From the IMG/VR virus record IMGVR_UViG_3300008216_000046, positions 1-32,501 of that record: DNA of 32,501 nt. One strand, 5' to 3'. Positions within the stretch are counted from its first letter, which is position 1. The number at the start of each line of letters is the position of its first letter. The stretch is from a virus. The position numbers and the translations under genes are program-made. Positions 15,309-22,243 of the stretch are shown here, one piece after another. The notes beneath the pieces are model-generated. The model was not told where the DNA came from, ran no database searches, and saw only the letters and a program-made list of their open reading frames with translations.

Positions 15309-15335
15309 ATGGTCCGTACCTTCACTGTTACGTGG

Positions 15336-15668
15336 TTATTTGGTGCTCTTCTTGGGGCGTCCACGCTTTGGCTTCTTCTCTAGTTCCCTGAGTCTAGCCG
15401 CTACCGTCTCCAAGTCGAGTAATATCTCGTTCACACTATTCTTCATTTGTCGTTGGTCGTAGAATAAACGATTTACTTGCTTCATTAAGCTGAACGTCTT
15501 TTGAGATGCCCAACTGCTGAAATTCTCAGTCGTACTGTTTGACTGATAATCTCTTTTCTGGTGTAATGGATTCCAAGCACCATTACGAGCTTTATAAGGC
15601 TTATAGCCTTTCTTTCCAGCAAACATTTTATATGCTGGACGTAGCATTGATTTTATGTTATTTATCAC
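15336..15668 (-). CDS. Basic coiled-coil hypothetical protein
   Basis: This 110-residue protein starts at a GTG five bases after AAGGAGG. The N-terminal half is basic and Tyr/Asn-rich, residues 60-95 form a probable coiled coil (SVNEILLDLETVAARLRELEK), and the end is an AT-hook-like KKPKRGRPKKSTK containing RGRPKK. The tail may bind AT-rich DNA or RNA. It sits just upstream of the Ubl gene and could be a conjugation target or DNA-linked partner, which is speculation. Confidence 0.6.
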   Translation of the reverse strand: MINNIKSMLRPAYKMFAGKKGYKPYKARNGAWNPLHQKRDYQSNSTTENFSSWASQKTFSLMKQVNRLFYDQRQMKNSVNEILLDLETVAARLRELEKKPKRGRPKKSTK

Positions 15669-15683
15669 AATGCCTCCTTTGTT

Positions 15684-15899
15684 TTAGGGTTCTGGATTAT
15701 ACTCAGGCTCGAAGCGATGACCTAGTTCATCTGGGTCTTCTTGGTGAGAGCACTCTAGGCATATAATGCCAAGTTCGGATTCATCACCCGTACCGGGTTT
15801 GATGTATTCTTCGAATTCTGTATTCTGTGAATCACATTCCGAACACTCAATATGTGCTGGGTCACCGCCTATGGGAACCGAGTTATTGTTCTTCTTCAT
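15684..15899 (-). CDS. Small zinc-ribbon protein
   Basis: This 71-residue acidic protein contains CSEC at about residue 19 and CLEC at about residue 47, two CxxC knuckles typical of a zinc ribbon. The C-terminus is acidic and proline-rich (EPEYNPEP). It overlaps the end of the membrane-protein gene upstream by 17 bases. Function unknown; such ribbons often mediate protein or nucleic-acid contacts. Confidence 0.65.
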   Translation of the reverse strand: MKKNNNSVPIGGDPAHIECSECDSQNTEFEEYIKPGTGDESELGIICLECSHQEDPDELGHRFEPEYNPEP

Positions 15900-16116
15900 C
15901 TATATCCGTACCATCAATTTCTACCTTAAATCCTTTGGCTTTCAAAGCCCATCCACGATAGAAGTCTACCTGTTCCTCCATAATCTCCATCTGCTTTATG
16001 TGATGTTTAATGAACATTATCAATACAACAACACTTAATAATAAAAGCAGATAACTTGTTACTAAAAGCATATCAATGATATACTTATCGACATTAATTA
16101 CACCAAAGATGTCCAT
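15883..16116 (-). CDS. Small single-pass membrane protein
   Basis: This 77-residue protein is read from the ATG at 16116, four bases after AAGGAGG; it overlaps the upstream stop as TAATG. Residues about 14-37 (IDMLLVTSYLLLLLSVVVLI) are a strong transmembrane helix. A cytoplasm-type segment with Lys/His/Glu follows, ending in an acidic tail (DGTDIDEEEQ). It has the look of a phage inner-membrane protein of unknown role; holin or superinfection-exclusion functions cannot be told apart here. Confidence 0.65.
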   Translation of the reverse strand: MDIFGVINVDKYIIDMLLVTSYLLLLLSVVVLIMFIKHHIKQMEIMEEQVDFYRGWALKAKGFKVEIDGTDIDEEEQ

Positions 16117-16367
16117 TATGCCTCCTTTACATCTGCAAGACAAATAAAAGGACCGTCCTCATCGACATCCACATCCCAGTCCGAAGACTGGGAGTGAACA
16201 TCTGTACTCATCTGTGCGTCAATCTGTGCGTCAATGACTTCTTCTATAGACTTCTCTGTTTGGGCTATAGCGTCCGTCAATTCTTGGATAGTCATATCCA
16301 TTGCTTCTTCCAATGTGAGATTCAAAAGTTCACAGGCATATCCCACGACACCTTTAACGGCACCCAC
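16116..16367 (-). CDS. Small acidic hypothetical protein
   Basis: This 83-residue protein starts at a GTG that shares a base with the TAG of the 46-residue gene upstream (TAGTG). It is helical (LTLEEAMDMTIQELTDAIAQ and EKSIEEVIDAQIDAQ) with a strongly acidic stretch (DWDVDVDEDG). No family recognised. Translation is probably coupled to the upstream small gene because no strong ribosome-binding site precedes it. Confidence 0.55.
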   Translation of the reverse strand: MGAVKGVVGYACELLNLTLEEAMDMTIQELTDAIAQTEKSIEEVIDAQIDAQMSTDVHSQSSDWDVDVDEDGPFICLADVKEA

Positions 16368-16507
16368 TAGGATGCCATCCCAACAGATGCCCTTGCTCTT
16401 TTAAAAGCAGTGACCCTGTTATCAGCACGCACTGAAACAATGCGTCCCTTGATGATGAAATACCAAAATGGCATTTCTTTTTTACTGTTGTCCTTTGATT
16501 TAGCCAT
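16367..16507 (-). CDS. Very small basic protein
   Basis: A 46-residue frame reads MAKSKDNSKKEMPFWYFII, then KGRIVSVRADNRVTAFKRAR, ending in GMAS. The ATG lies six bases after AAAGGAGG, and the stop overlaps the next start as TAGTG. The layout (short strand, basic helix) suggests nucleic-acid binding. The strong ribosome-binding site and exact junction make it convincing despite its size. It is the first gene after the large structured non-coding block. Confidence 0.65.
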   Translation of the reverse strand: MAKSKDNSKKEMPFWYFIIKGRIVSVRADNRVTAFKRARASVGMAS

Positions 16508-16589
16508 TTCTGACCTCCTTTAGTTAGGGTTACAACAAAATAAAATCTTTCCGTCTTACATCTTCATACCATTTATGATTTCAGGTCTT

Positions 16590-17130
16590 CTTGAATGCGG
16601 ATACTGTCCTTCGACAGAAAGTATAAATGATGCAACATATCAGACTTAAACCGCAACCTGAGTCTTTCGACTACGGGTTCCTGCTCCGCTAGTTGGAGCA
16701 AGACAGTTGGTTAGTGCTTACCTGATAATAAAGGGTTGTTTTGGTTTAGTGCCCTTTCGGGTCACGTTAATGCCTATCCTGCTCATTACTGAGTTCCATT
16801 ACAATGTTAGTTGCATTTAGAATCAAGACCACGCTCGATTACTCAAGCTTAAGCCTAATGACTTCCAGATATTGTGCTTTAGGGGACAACATTCCCCTAC
16901 ACTTGACATCCCGGCATAGAAGACTTTTATCTTCTAATTTGCCCTTACGTACATCCATTTCATTACGACTATCAGTAGTGATTTCGACCACCGATACCTA
17001 GCACCTGCTATACTTCCCAGCATAACAACCCCTAAGATGAATGCCCTTGGTAACCGCCTTCTAAGCATTTAGTTATCGTTCCAAGGATATGCTTTCGTAT
17101 GATAACACGGCGTGTACACCGCCAATGCTA
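16590..17130 (-). ncRNA. Candidate large structured ncRNA, promoter-distal part
   Basis: I see no credible gene between 16508 and 17605. This part holds many perfect stems: 16604-16617, 16661-16672 (GAAA loop on minus), 16682-16700, 16749-16765 (GAAA), 16782-16793 (GUAA), 16880-16899 (7 bp), 16917-16936 (7 bp), 17045-17086 (CCTTGG plus TAAC). GGGTTGTT (16733-16740) pairs with AACAACCC (17024-17031), an 8-bp helix enclosing 283 bases. Three GNRA loops appear only when read on the minus strand, which sets the likely direction. Size and density of helices fit giant phage RNAs such as GOLLD or ROOL, but no consensus was tested. Confidence 0.6.
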
Positions 17131-17169
17131 CCTTACTACATCATTTAATAATTAAATAAAACTTTAATA

Positions 17170-17600
17170 GAAGTGGGGCAAGCAGACATTACTATCCACT
17201 CACCCCAACTTGGGTTTGGGCTTTTGAGCCACCTTGTCAGTAAACTGACTATCTTTATGTTCTCGGTATACGGGAACGCTACCCGTCATCGACTACTGGT
17301 TGTTCGTAGAGGTAATAGTTGAACAACATATTGCACCAGACCGAATATTTGGAAGAGCTAATACCAACAGGCATTCACGTAAATGGTAGTCAACCCTGTG
17401 ATTTCAGCCACAGTTTTAGATACGTGGGCAACGACCCAAGCTCTTCGCTTTCGTACAAATCTTTATAACCCCTTGACTCACGATTCCTTTAACGTAGGTT
17501 TGATAAAATAAGGTACCTATGCCTGTGTGTGGCTGGGCAGAGGAGAAGTGAGCTATCACCTTCATTCTCGTGCCCAACGCACAGGTTTGAGTACCTTACC
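17170..17600 (-). ncRNA. Candidate large structured ncRNA, promoter-proximal part
   Basis: A long rod (17512-17595) nests GGTAC/GTACC, CCTGTG/CACAGG, GGGC/GCCC and an inner GTGA/TCAC hairpin. GAAGAGCT (17352-17359) pairs over distance with AGCTCTTC (17439-17446), enclosing three hairpins (TACCA/TGGTA 17362-17388; CTGTG/CACAG 17396-17413; TGGG/CCCA 17425-17438), so a four-way junction. Further stems are GTTGTTC/GAACAAC (17299-17327), ACGGG/CCCGT (17270-17286), GTCAG/CTGAC (17236-17249) and GGCT/AGCC (17219-17230). An AT-rich linker (17131-17170) separates it from the other part; the two may be one RNA of about 1 kb or two. Confidence 0.6.
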
Positions 17601-17605
17601 AAGTC

Positions 17606-17968
17606 CTACTTGGGAGAGGAGGCATTAGCGACTTCCATCGTACAGTCAGGCTTGACTGGGCGGTAGAAGTATGCCTTGCTCGCAGGAAGGTCGAGTTCGG
17701 TGTTGGGTTCTAAGTCTATGACTTTGAACTTCTGATACTCTGTATCAGGTACAAACACCAAGTCGGGCTTCTGAGAAGCAAGGTCGCTAATGGCGTCGAC
17801 TTCGAGGACGGCTGGTAACGTAATGTCAGTATCACTGCAAGTGATTCTGATATTGTCACTGGGTATCCAGCGACCATTACGGTCAGTCTCGTGTTCGAAG
17901 ACGCCTTTCACAAGGGAACCACGGTAAGTATTCGATACACGTATCGATATAGTTTTCGTGTTTGCCAT
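17606..17968 (-). CDS. Beta-rich hypothetical protein, first gene of the leftward operon
   Basis: This 120-residue protein starts at an ATG with a weak AAGG about 10 bases upstream. It is rich in beta-prone residues, with repeated strand-turn patterns (TISIRVSNTYRGSLVKGVF and DNIRITCSDTDITLPAVLEV) and an aromatic end (AYFYRPVKP). It may be a small beta-barrel, but no family is recognised. It has slightly higher GC than its neighbours. A hairpin (CCAAGT/ACTTGG, 17599-17613) encloses its stop codon. It stands between two structured non-coding regions, so it may be expressed on its own. Confidence 0.6.
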   Translation of the reverse strand: MANTKTISIRVSNTYRGSLVKGVFEHETDRNGRWIPSDNIRITCSDTDITLPAVLEVDAISDLASQKPDLVFVPDTEYQKFKVIDLEPNTELDLPASKAYFYRPVKPDCTMEVANASSPK

Positions 17969-18003
17969 AACGTATGAACCTTAGTTTATGGGTTATTGGA
18001 AAT

Positions 18004-18193
18004 CCGTTCACCGCAGTGAATCGGCTACAAGTAGCCAGCAGGGGTTAGCACCAGTAGCTGTGCGTTAGCACGCTGTGCGTGTGGTTTAGGCACGATGGGA
18101 CGGACAGATTGTGTAGCCTGAAGGCTTTCTCAATCTGGCATCGACCCATAGGGCGTAAAAACGCACGGGTACGGTGCAGTGTATATCACGTAC
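18004..18193. ncRNA. Structured segment in the divergent intergenic region
   Basis: The 17969-18413 gap starts with dense hairpins: CCG-TTCAC/GTGAA-CGG (18004-18024), GTGC/GCAC (18060-18071), CAGATTG/CAATCTG enclosing AGCC/GGCT (18105-18137), GCGT/ACGC (18153-18164) and GTACG/CGTAC (18169-18193). The loops do not decide the strand. It could be a long 5' leader of the leftward operon or a separate small RNA. A short open frame at 18079-18309 overlaps it but lacks a ribosome-binding site. Confidence 0.45.
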
Positions 18194-18299
18194 TCCCAAT
18201 CTACAGCAAGTTTGAAACCTTTTTTGTTTGGAAGGGTTACTGGGATGAAGAACAGGAATGTGCGAAATATGCTACATATCCTGTAACTCCTTATTTTTT

Positions 18300-18413
18300 A
18301 GTTAGGTAGCCTACTGACCTAAAGTAAATGATAGCTGTTGATTTTTAAAAATATTGGTTTTATTTTTTTTATACTTTTTTTAGTACTTAACTAATTATTA
18401 AGGGGTAGTTTTC
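18300..18413. promoter_or_regulatory. AT-rich divergent control region
   Basis: This stretch is T/A-rich (long T runs around 18361-18382) between leftward and rightward operons, so promoters for both are expected here. A TATACT box is visible at 18370-18375 on plus, but no good -35 box lies at the normal distance, so I do not name a sigma-70 promoter. A hairpin (ACAGGA...TCCTGT) lies just before it near 18252-18284. Confidence 0.4.
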
Positions 18414-19052
18414 GTGCTGGACAGTTACTTATTAGAATCTGGTAAGTTAGATTATCAGAAGTTATGGGCAGAAATGGGGCTAATAACAGGCTTCAGGAAG
18501 CTAGAGAGACAACAAGCATTGTATAAGGAGGTCCTAGATGCGTTCAATTCTAAGGAGGAGTTGGATAATACTCCAACTCGCTACAGACCTAATCCACCTA
18601 AAGGGGAAACTGATGTTTCACCACCTAAAATGGTGGATAGAGGACGTCTTCCTACTGAAGAAGAAGTAGTAGAAAGTGTAAATATGCGGAGCAAACGGAA
18701 GTTTGCAATGACTGAGGATGAGTATTGTACCTATGATGCTGAAGATTCTGATTATGTTGTAGAAGTCAAGGTCCGTAAGAAGTGGTATCCCGATTGTTTG
18801 ATACAATATGACAAATATGACGCTAATAACCGGGAAGCAGAGCGTAGTGGTAGGGAATTTCTCTATATTGTAGCCACAAGTACTGATATATATGTATTTA
18901 ACATTAACACATTACGCAATAAGAAGTATAAATTCCGTTGGGATTGGAAAGAATTGCCTAAAAACACTGATTTTGGGGAATCTGATAATAAAATCGTTAA
19001 ATTTGTTGGCTTTATAGACATTACAGAGGCAAGTGTACACTATAACGATTAA
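18414..19052 (+). CDS. Possible PD-(D/E)XK nuclease-like protein
   Basis: This 212-residue protein starts at a GTG eight bases after AAGGGG and is the first rightward gene. The C-terminal half (from about residue 95) has an acidic strand, EVKVRKKWYPD (ExK arrangement), a QYDKYDANNREAERSG helix with Lys, and alternating strands (FLYIVATSTDIYVFNINTL). That order resembles phage PD-(D/E)XK nucleases, where the ExK lysine and upstream Asp bind metal. The N-terminal 90 residues are charged and proline-rich. Located directly ahead of packaging genes. The nuclease call is tentative. Confidence 0.5.
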   Translation: MLDSYLLESGKLDYQKLWAEMGLITGFRKLERQQALYKEVLDAFNSKEELDNTPTRYRPNPPKGETDVSPPKMVDRGRLPTEEEVVESVNMRSKRKFAMTEDEYCTYDAEDSDYVVEVKVRKKWYPDCLIQYDKYDANNREAERSGREFLYIVATSTDIYVFNINTLRNKKYKFRWDWKELPKNTDFGESDNKIVKFVGFIDITEASVHYND

Positions 19053-19833
19053 CCACAAGGATAAGGGATTAACAGAATATCCAATATATCTTCTAGACGA
19101 CGCCAAAAAAGAAGGAATCTCCTTCAAAAACTGGCAAAAGTGCGAAGAAGGAGAATGGGCATCAACAGACGACGGATATGTTGCTAAAGTTATTAAAAAG
19201 AAGTCATACACTGATGATGCTGGTCGTAAGTCTTATTACTATCGTATGCCTTTTGGCTATATTATGTGGAATCCTAAGTATCCTAACAAAAAGTTCTGTG
19301 CCGGGGGAAGAAGTGCCAACAACACATTTACTGGTAAAAAGTGGCTTGATGTAGTAACTAATACTGAGCCATATAAGGCTTTAGCTATGTGGGCGGCTTT
19401 GACAGAAGACAGAGATGTAGCTATAGACCAAGTCTTTGGACCAGTTTCTGCCAGTAAACGCCGTAAATTAAGACGGCATATGAGAACGGAGAGTTTTAAA
19501 AGTATGAAAAGAGATGAAGCACAAAGACTTTTAACCGATAAACGTATGGATGCCAATTTTTTCATCGATTTGATGAATGAAGGTATCGGTATGGCTAAGG
19601 AAAAGAAGGATGTTAATGCTATTAGGGGTTTTGTTAATGACGGCTTTGAGATACACGGAATGAAGGATAAGGAGACTGTTACTACTACAGAACGCCTTGA
19701 AGCAGTACAAACCCGTAAATTGATTGATAATATCAATGAAGAAGAGGAAAAACTGATAGCAACCCGTAAAGTAGAGGAACCTATCAAGGAGGATAGAGAT
19801 GATACATTGGATACAGACACTTCTGGAGCCTGA
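19033..19833 (+). CDS. Possible small terminase subunit
   Basis: This 266-residue protein starts at a GTG overlapping the previous gene by 20 bases, with only a weak GAGG nearby. The N-terminal half has mixed beta structure (YYYRMPFGYIMWNPKYP). The middle is basic and helical (SASKRRKLRRHMRTESFKSM), and residues about 210-250 form a coiled coil (ERLEAVQTRKLIDNINEEEE) with an acidic tail. Position upstream of TerL, basic DNA-contacting helices and an oligomerising coiled coil fit a small terminase, but sequence evidence is indirect. Confidence 0.45.
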   Translation: MYTITINHKDKGLTEYPIYLLDDAKKEGISFKNWQKCEEGEWASTDDGYVAKVIKKKSYTDDAGRKSYYYRMPFGYIMWNPKYPNKKFCAGGRSANNTFTGKKWLDVVTNTEPYKALAMWAALTEDRDVAIDQVFGPVSASKRRKLRRHMRTESFKSMKRDEAQRLLTDKRMDANFFIDLMNEGIGMAKEKKDVNAIRGFVNDGFEIHGMKDKETVTTTERLEAVQTRKLIDNINEEEEKLIATRKVEEPIKEDRDDTLDTDTSGA

Positions 19834-19936
19834 ACATTTCCCAGCTTGGGAAGCATATTTACTGTTTATGCTCTTATTTTTTGTTAGTATAACATTCAGA
19901 TTGGCTAGAATAGAAAAAAGACTGGAGGACAGATGA
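19799..19936 (+). CDS. Very small membrane protein
   Basis: A 45-residue frame (starting MIHWIQTLLEPEHFPAWEAY) begins at an ATG six bases after AAGGAGG and overlaps the previous gene. Residues 20-36 (YLLFMLLFFVSITFRLA) form one transmembrane helix followed by a basic tail. Its stop overlaps the next ATG (ATGA). It might belong to a lysis or membrane function; no family recognised. Confidence 0.55.
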   Translation: MIHWIQTLLEPEHFPAWEAYLLFMLLFFVSITFRLARIEKRLEDR

Positions 19937-20025
19937 TTGAGTTAGCATTGCTTATTGTTGCTATACTTGTACTTATTAACAGTGAACTGTGGGTGAAGGG
20001 CTATTGGGATAAGAGTGAAGAGTAA
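19933..20025 (+). CDS. Very small membrane protein
   Basis: A 30-residue frame starts at an ATG four bases after GGAGG, overlapping the previous stop as ATGA. Almost half is a hydrophobic helix (LALLIVAILVLI), followed by a Trp-containing polar end (ELWVKGYWDKSEE). Together with its neighbour it forms a pair of tiny membrane proteins. Small size limits certainty, but the ribosome-binding site and exact overlap argue for a real gene. Confidence 0.45.
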   Translation: MIELALLIVAILVLINSELWVKGYWDKSEE

Positions 20026-20179
20026 AAACGTCCAGAAGCCTTGGCGTACAACTAAAGGTTGGGAATTTCCTTATACAGACCCTGTTTGGGAAGATAAACA
20101 GTATCTTCGAGATAGGTCAAAATTATTCCGAGATAACGGAAATGGATGGTGGATAGAGCTTTGGAATCGTATCTGGTAA
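20015..20179 (+). CDS. Small Trp-rich protein
   Basis: A 54-residue frame starts at a GTG overlapping the previous gene and ends inside the oxygenase gene. It has seven tryptophans (for example KPWRTTKGWEFPYTDPVWED and GWWIELWNRIW), unusual for chance reading. No strong ribosome-binding site precedes it, so it may be translated by coupling. Function unknown. Confidence 0.4.
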   Translation: MKSKNVQKPWRTTKGWEFPYTDPVWEDKQYLRDRSKLFRDNGNGWWIELWNRIW

Positions 20180-20736
20180 CAGATAGAGAGGTAAAATTTG
20201 AGAATTGGTACATTGTTAAGAACTTATTCTCAGATGATGAAATAGAGCAGTTATTCCAAGATATAGAGGTATTGCCTAAAAAGAAGGCTAATATACTGTC
20301 TGGTGAGGATAATGATTACCGTGAGAGTATGATTAAGTGGATTCCTAAGTTTAATAGTGATACCTATGGATGGATATACGAAAAAGTATGGAAATGGGTA
20401 GATATCGCTAATAAGGAACTCTGGGACTTCGATTTAGTAGGTATGAGGAATGATGCCCAATATACAGAGTATAACCAAGAAGGACACTATGATTGGCATA
20501 TGGATATACTAGGAAAGGGTATAAATCATAGAAAAATCTCTATCACGGTTCAATTAAATAAAAACTTTAAAGGTGGCGAGTTAGAGTTTAAATTCGGAAA
20601 GGGTTCGGAGAAAATAGCTTTAGAGAAGGGAGATGGTGTTATATTCCCTTCTTTCTATTTACATAAGGTAAATCCCGTAACGTATGGTAAAAGGAAAAGT
20701 CTAGTACAATGGATTTCGGGGAAACCGTACAAGTAA
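20146..20736 (+). CDS. 2OG-Fe(II) oxygenase (prolyl-4-hydroxylase-like)
   Basis: This 196-residue protein has the double-stranded beta-helix oxygenase signature: GHYDWHMDIL provides the His-x-Asp iron ligands (about residues 118-120), and FYLHKVNPVTYGKRKSLVQW near the C-terminus provides the distal His and the Arg/Lys that binds 2-oxoglutarate. GGELEFKF lies between them. The enzyme would hydroxylate a protein or small molecule using 2OG, O2 and Fe(II). Such genes are frequent in aquatic phages, but targets are mostly unknown. It overlaps the TerL gene by 28 bases. Confidence 0.8.
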   Translation: MVDRALESYLVTDREVKFENWYIVKNLFSDDEIEQLFQDIEVLPKKKANILSGEDNDYRESMIKWIPKFNSDTYGWIYEKVWKWVDIANKELWDFDLVGMRNDAQYTEYNQEGHYDWHMDILGKGINHRKISITVQLNKNFKGGELEFKFGKGSEKIALEKGDGVIFPSFYLHKVNPVTYGKRKSLVQWISGKPYK

Positions 20737-22226
20737 CAGATGACTTTGAAGCTAAATATGCCCAAGAACAGGCATTAAAGAAGCTAAGGGATAATATTGG
20801 TCTTTTTGGAAGAACAATGTTCCCTACAGCCCTGAATAAGGCTGTTCCCCAGTTCCATCACGAAATATACAGAAATTTATCCGACGGTCTCAAAAAGCGG
20901 TTACTGATTGCCGCCCCTCGTGGCACAGCAAAAAGCACAGTGACCTCCTTGATTCTGCCCCTTCATCGAGCCGCTTTTAAGCCGTCGGATAAAGATTTAT
21001 TTATAGTTATCATATCTGAGAGCCAAGCTCAGAGTATAAACTTCTTATCAAGGATAAAACACCATCTCCAACATTCTAGGAACTTTATTGATATGTTTGG
21101 TGATTTTGGACCAAATACTGCAAAGAGATGGACTAATAACGATATTGTTCTAGCCAATGGTACAAGAATGATAGCCGTTGGTACCGGTCAAAGAGTTCGT
21201 GGGTTTATTGAGGGAGATACTCGACCAAATCTTATAATAGTTGATGATTACGAATCGGAGCTAAATGCCGCTACACCTGAAGCTAGAGCTAAAAATAGGA
21301 AATGGATTACAGAGGCAGTTATACCATCATTAAGTGATGACGGTAGAATTGTTATGATAGGAACAGTAATTTCAGAGGATTGCTTCTTATATTGGGCAAA
21401 AGACTCTCCAGCTTGGAAAGTTCTGTGGTTTTCTATCACAGATGACGAAGGAGAGAGTATTTGGGATGAAAGGTTCCCTATGTCTAGAATCCACGATATA
21501 AAAGCAGAGTTTGAAAGTGTTGGGAACTTAAATGGATTCTATCAGGAGTATATGAATGAAGCTCAATCGCCAGACAATGCACCGTTTAAGCCAGAATATA
21601 TCAAACTACACCACTACCACTATAAACGTATTAACGGGCAAAATTGTCTCGTTAGGATTATCGATGGTCAGGAAGAGCAAAAACCTGTGGAGGTCTATTG
21701 TGGGATTGACCCTGCTAGTAGTCTCTCTGCTAGGTCAGACTTTTTTGTTATTGCTACTATTGCTCTTGACAATGCTGGCAATAAGTATGTTGTGGATATA
21801 TTCAGAGACAAAGTCGACCCTGCAATCCAGCCTGACAAAATTATCGAAATTTGGAAAAGATATCGTCCGAAGAGGATGAAAATAGAAACAACTGGGTATC
21901 AGGAAGCATTAAGAGCTAATGTACGTAAATTAATGCTTGACCAAGGATTATACATACCCGGACTGGAAAAAGGGATAAAACCTAGGACCAAGAAGTCTGA
22001 AAGACTATTATCTCTTGTAGCACCACTTGCTAGGGGTGAGTTTTTCTTCAGGACACAGGATTTAATACCACAACAAGAGTTCTTATCTTATCCAAGGGGT
22101 AAACACGATGATGTGTTAGATGCAGTCTATTATGCACTAGATGGAGCTAAACAATGTCGTATAAAAGAATTTGACCCAAATGCCATAAAAAAGACGAATA
22201 AAGTTCTTGATTGGCTTACAATGTAG
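20709..22226 (+). CDS. terL: Terminase large subunit
   Basis: This 505-residue packaging motor has the ATPase Walker A APRGTAKST (about residues 69-77), Walker B LIIVDDYESE (about 175-184), and the nuclease domain with catalytic Asp in YCGIDPASS (about 335) and a C-terminal KHDDVLDAVYYA acidic motif (about 461-472). It drives genome translocation into the procapsid and cuts DNA to length. It is followed by the portal, the usual order. The start lies within the end of the oxygenase gene and has only a distant AGGA, so coupling is likely. Confidence 0.95.
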   Translation: MDFGETVQVTDDFEAKYAQEQALKKLRDNIGLFGRTMFPTALNKAVPQFHHEIYRNLSDGLKKRLLIAAPRGTAKSTVTSLILPLHRAAFKPSDKDLFIVIISESQAQSINFLSRIKHHLQHSRNFIDMFGDFGPNTAKRWTNNDIVLANGTRMIAVGTGQRVRGFIEGDTRPNLIIVDDYESELNAATPEARAKNRKWITEAVIPSLSDDGRIVMIGTVISEDCFLYWAKDSPAWKVLWFSITDDEGESIWDERFPMSRIHDIKAEFESVGNLNGFYQEYMNEAQSPDNAPFKPEYIKLHHYHYKRINGQNCLVRIIDGQEEQKPVEVYCGIDPASSLSARSDFFVIATIALDNAGNKYVVDIFRDKVDPAIQPDKIIEIWKRYRPKRMKIETTGYQEALRANVRKLMLDQGLYIPGLEKGIKPRTKKSERLLSLVAPLARGEFFFRTQDLIPQQEFLSYPRGKHDDVLDAVYYALDGAKQCRIKEFDPNAIKKTNKVLDWLTM

Positions 22227-22243
22227 TTCTTAACTTCGTACCG

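Noticed and set aside
16804-17001. 65-residue open frame on plus inside the structured block
   Set aside because: It has no ribosome-binding site, its composition is Ser/Thr/Arg-rich as in chance reading, and it crosses several perfect stems.
18252-18284. Rho-independent terminator on plus before the late operon
   Set aside because: The stem is good, but the T-run is separated by about 10 bases and there is no upstream plus gene to terminate.
18079-18309. 76-residue open frame on plus in the divergent region
   Set aside because: It lacks a ribosome-binding site and overlaps the hairpin-dense segment; composition is Trp/Arg/Cys-rich as expected for a chance frame.
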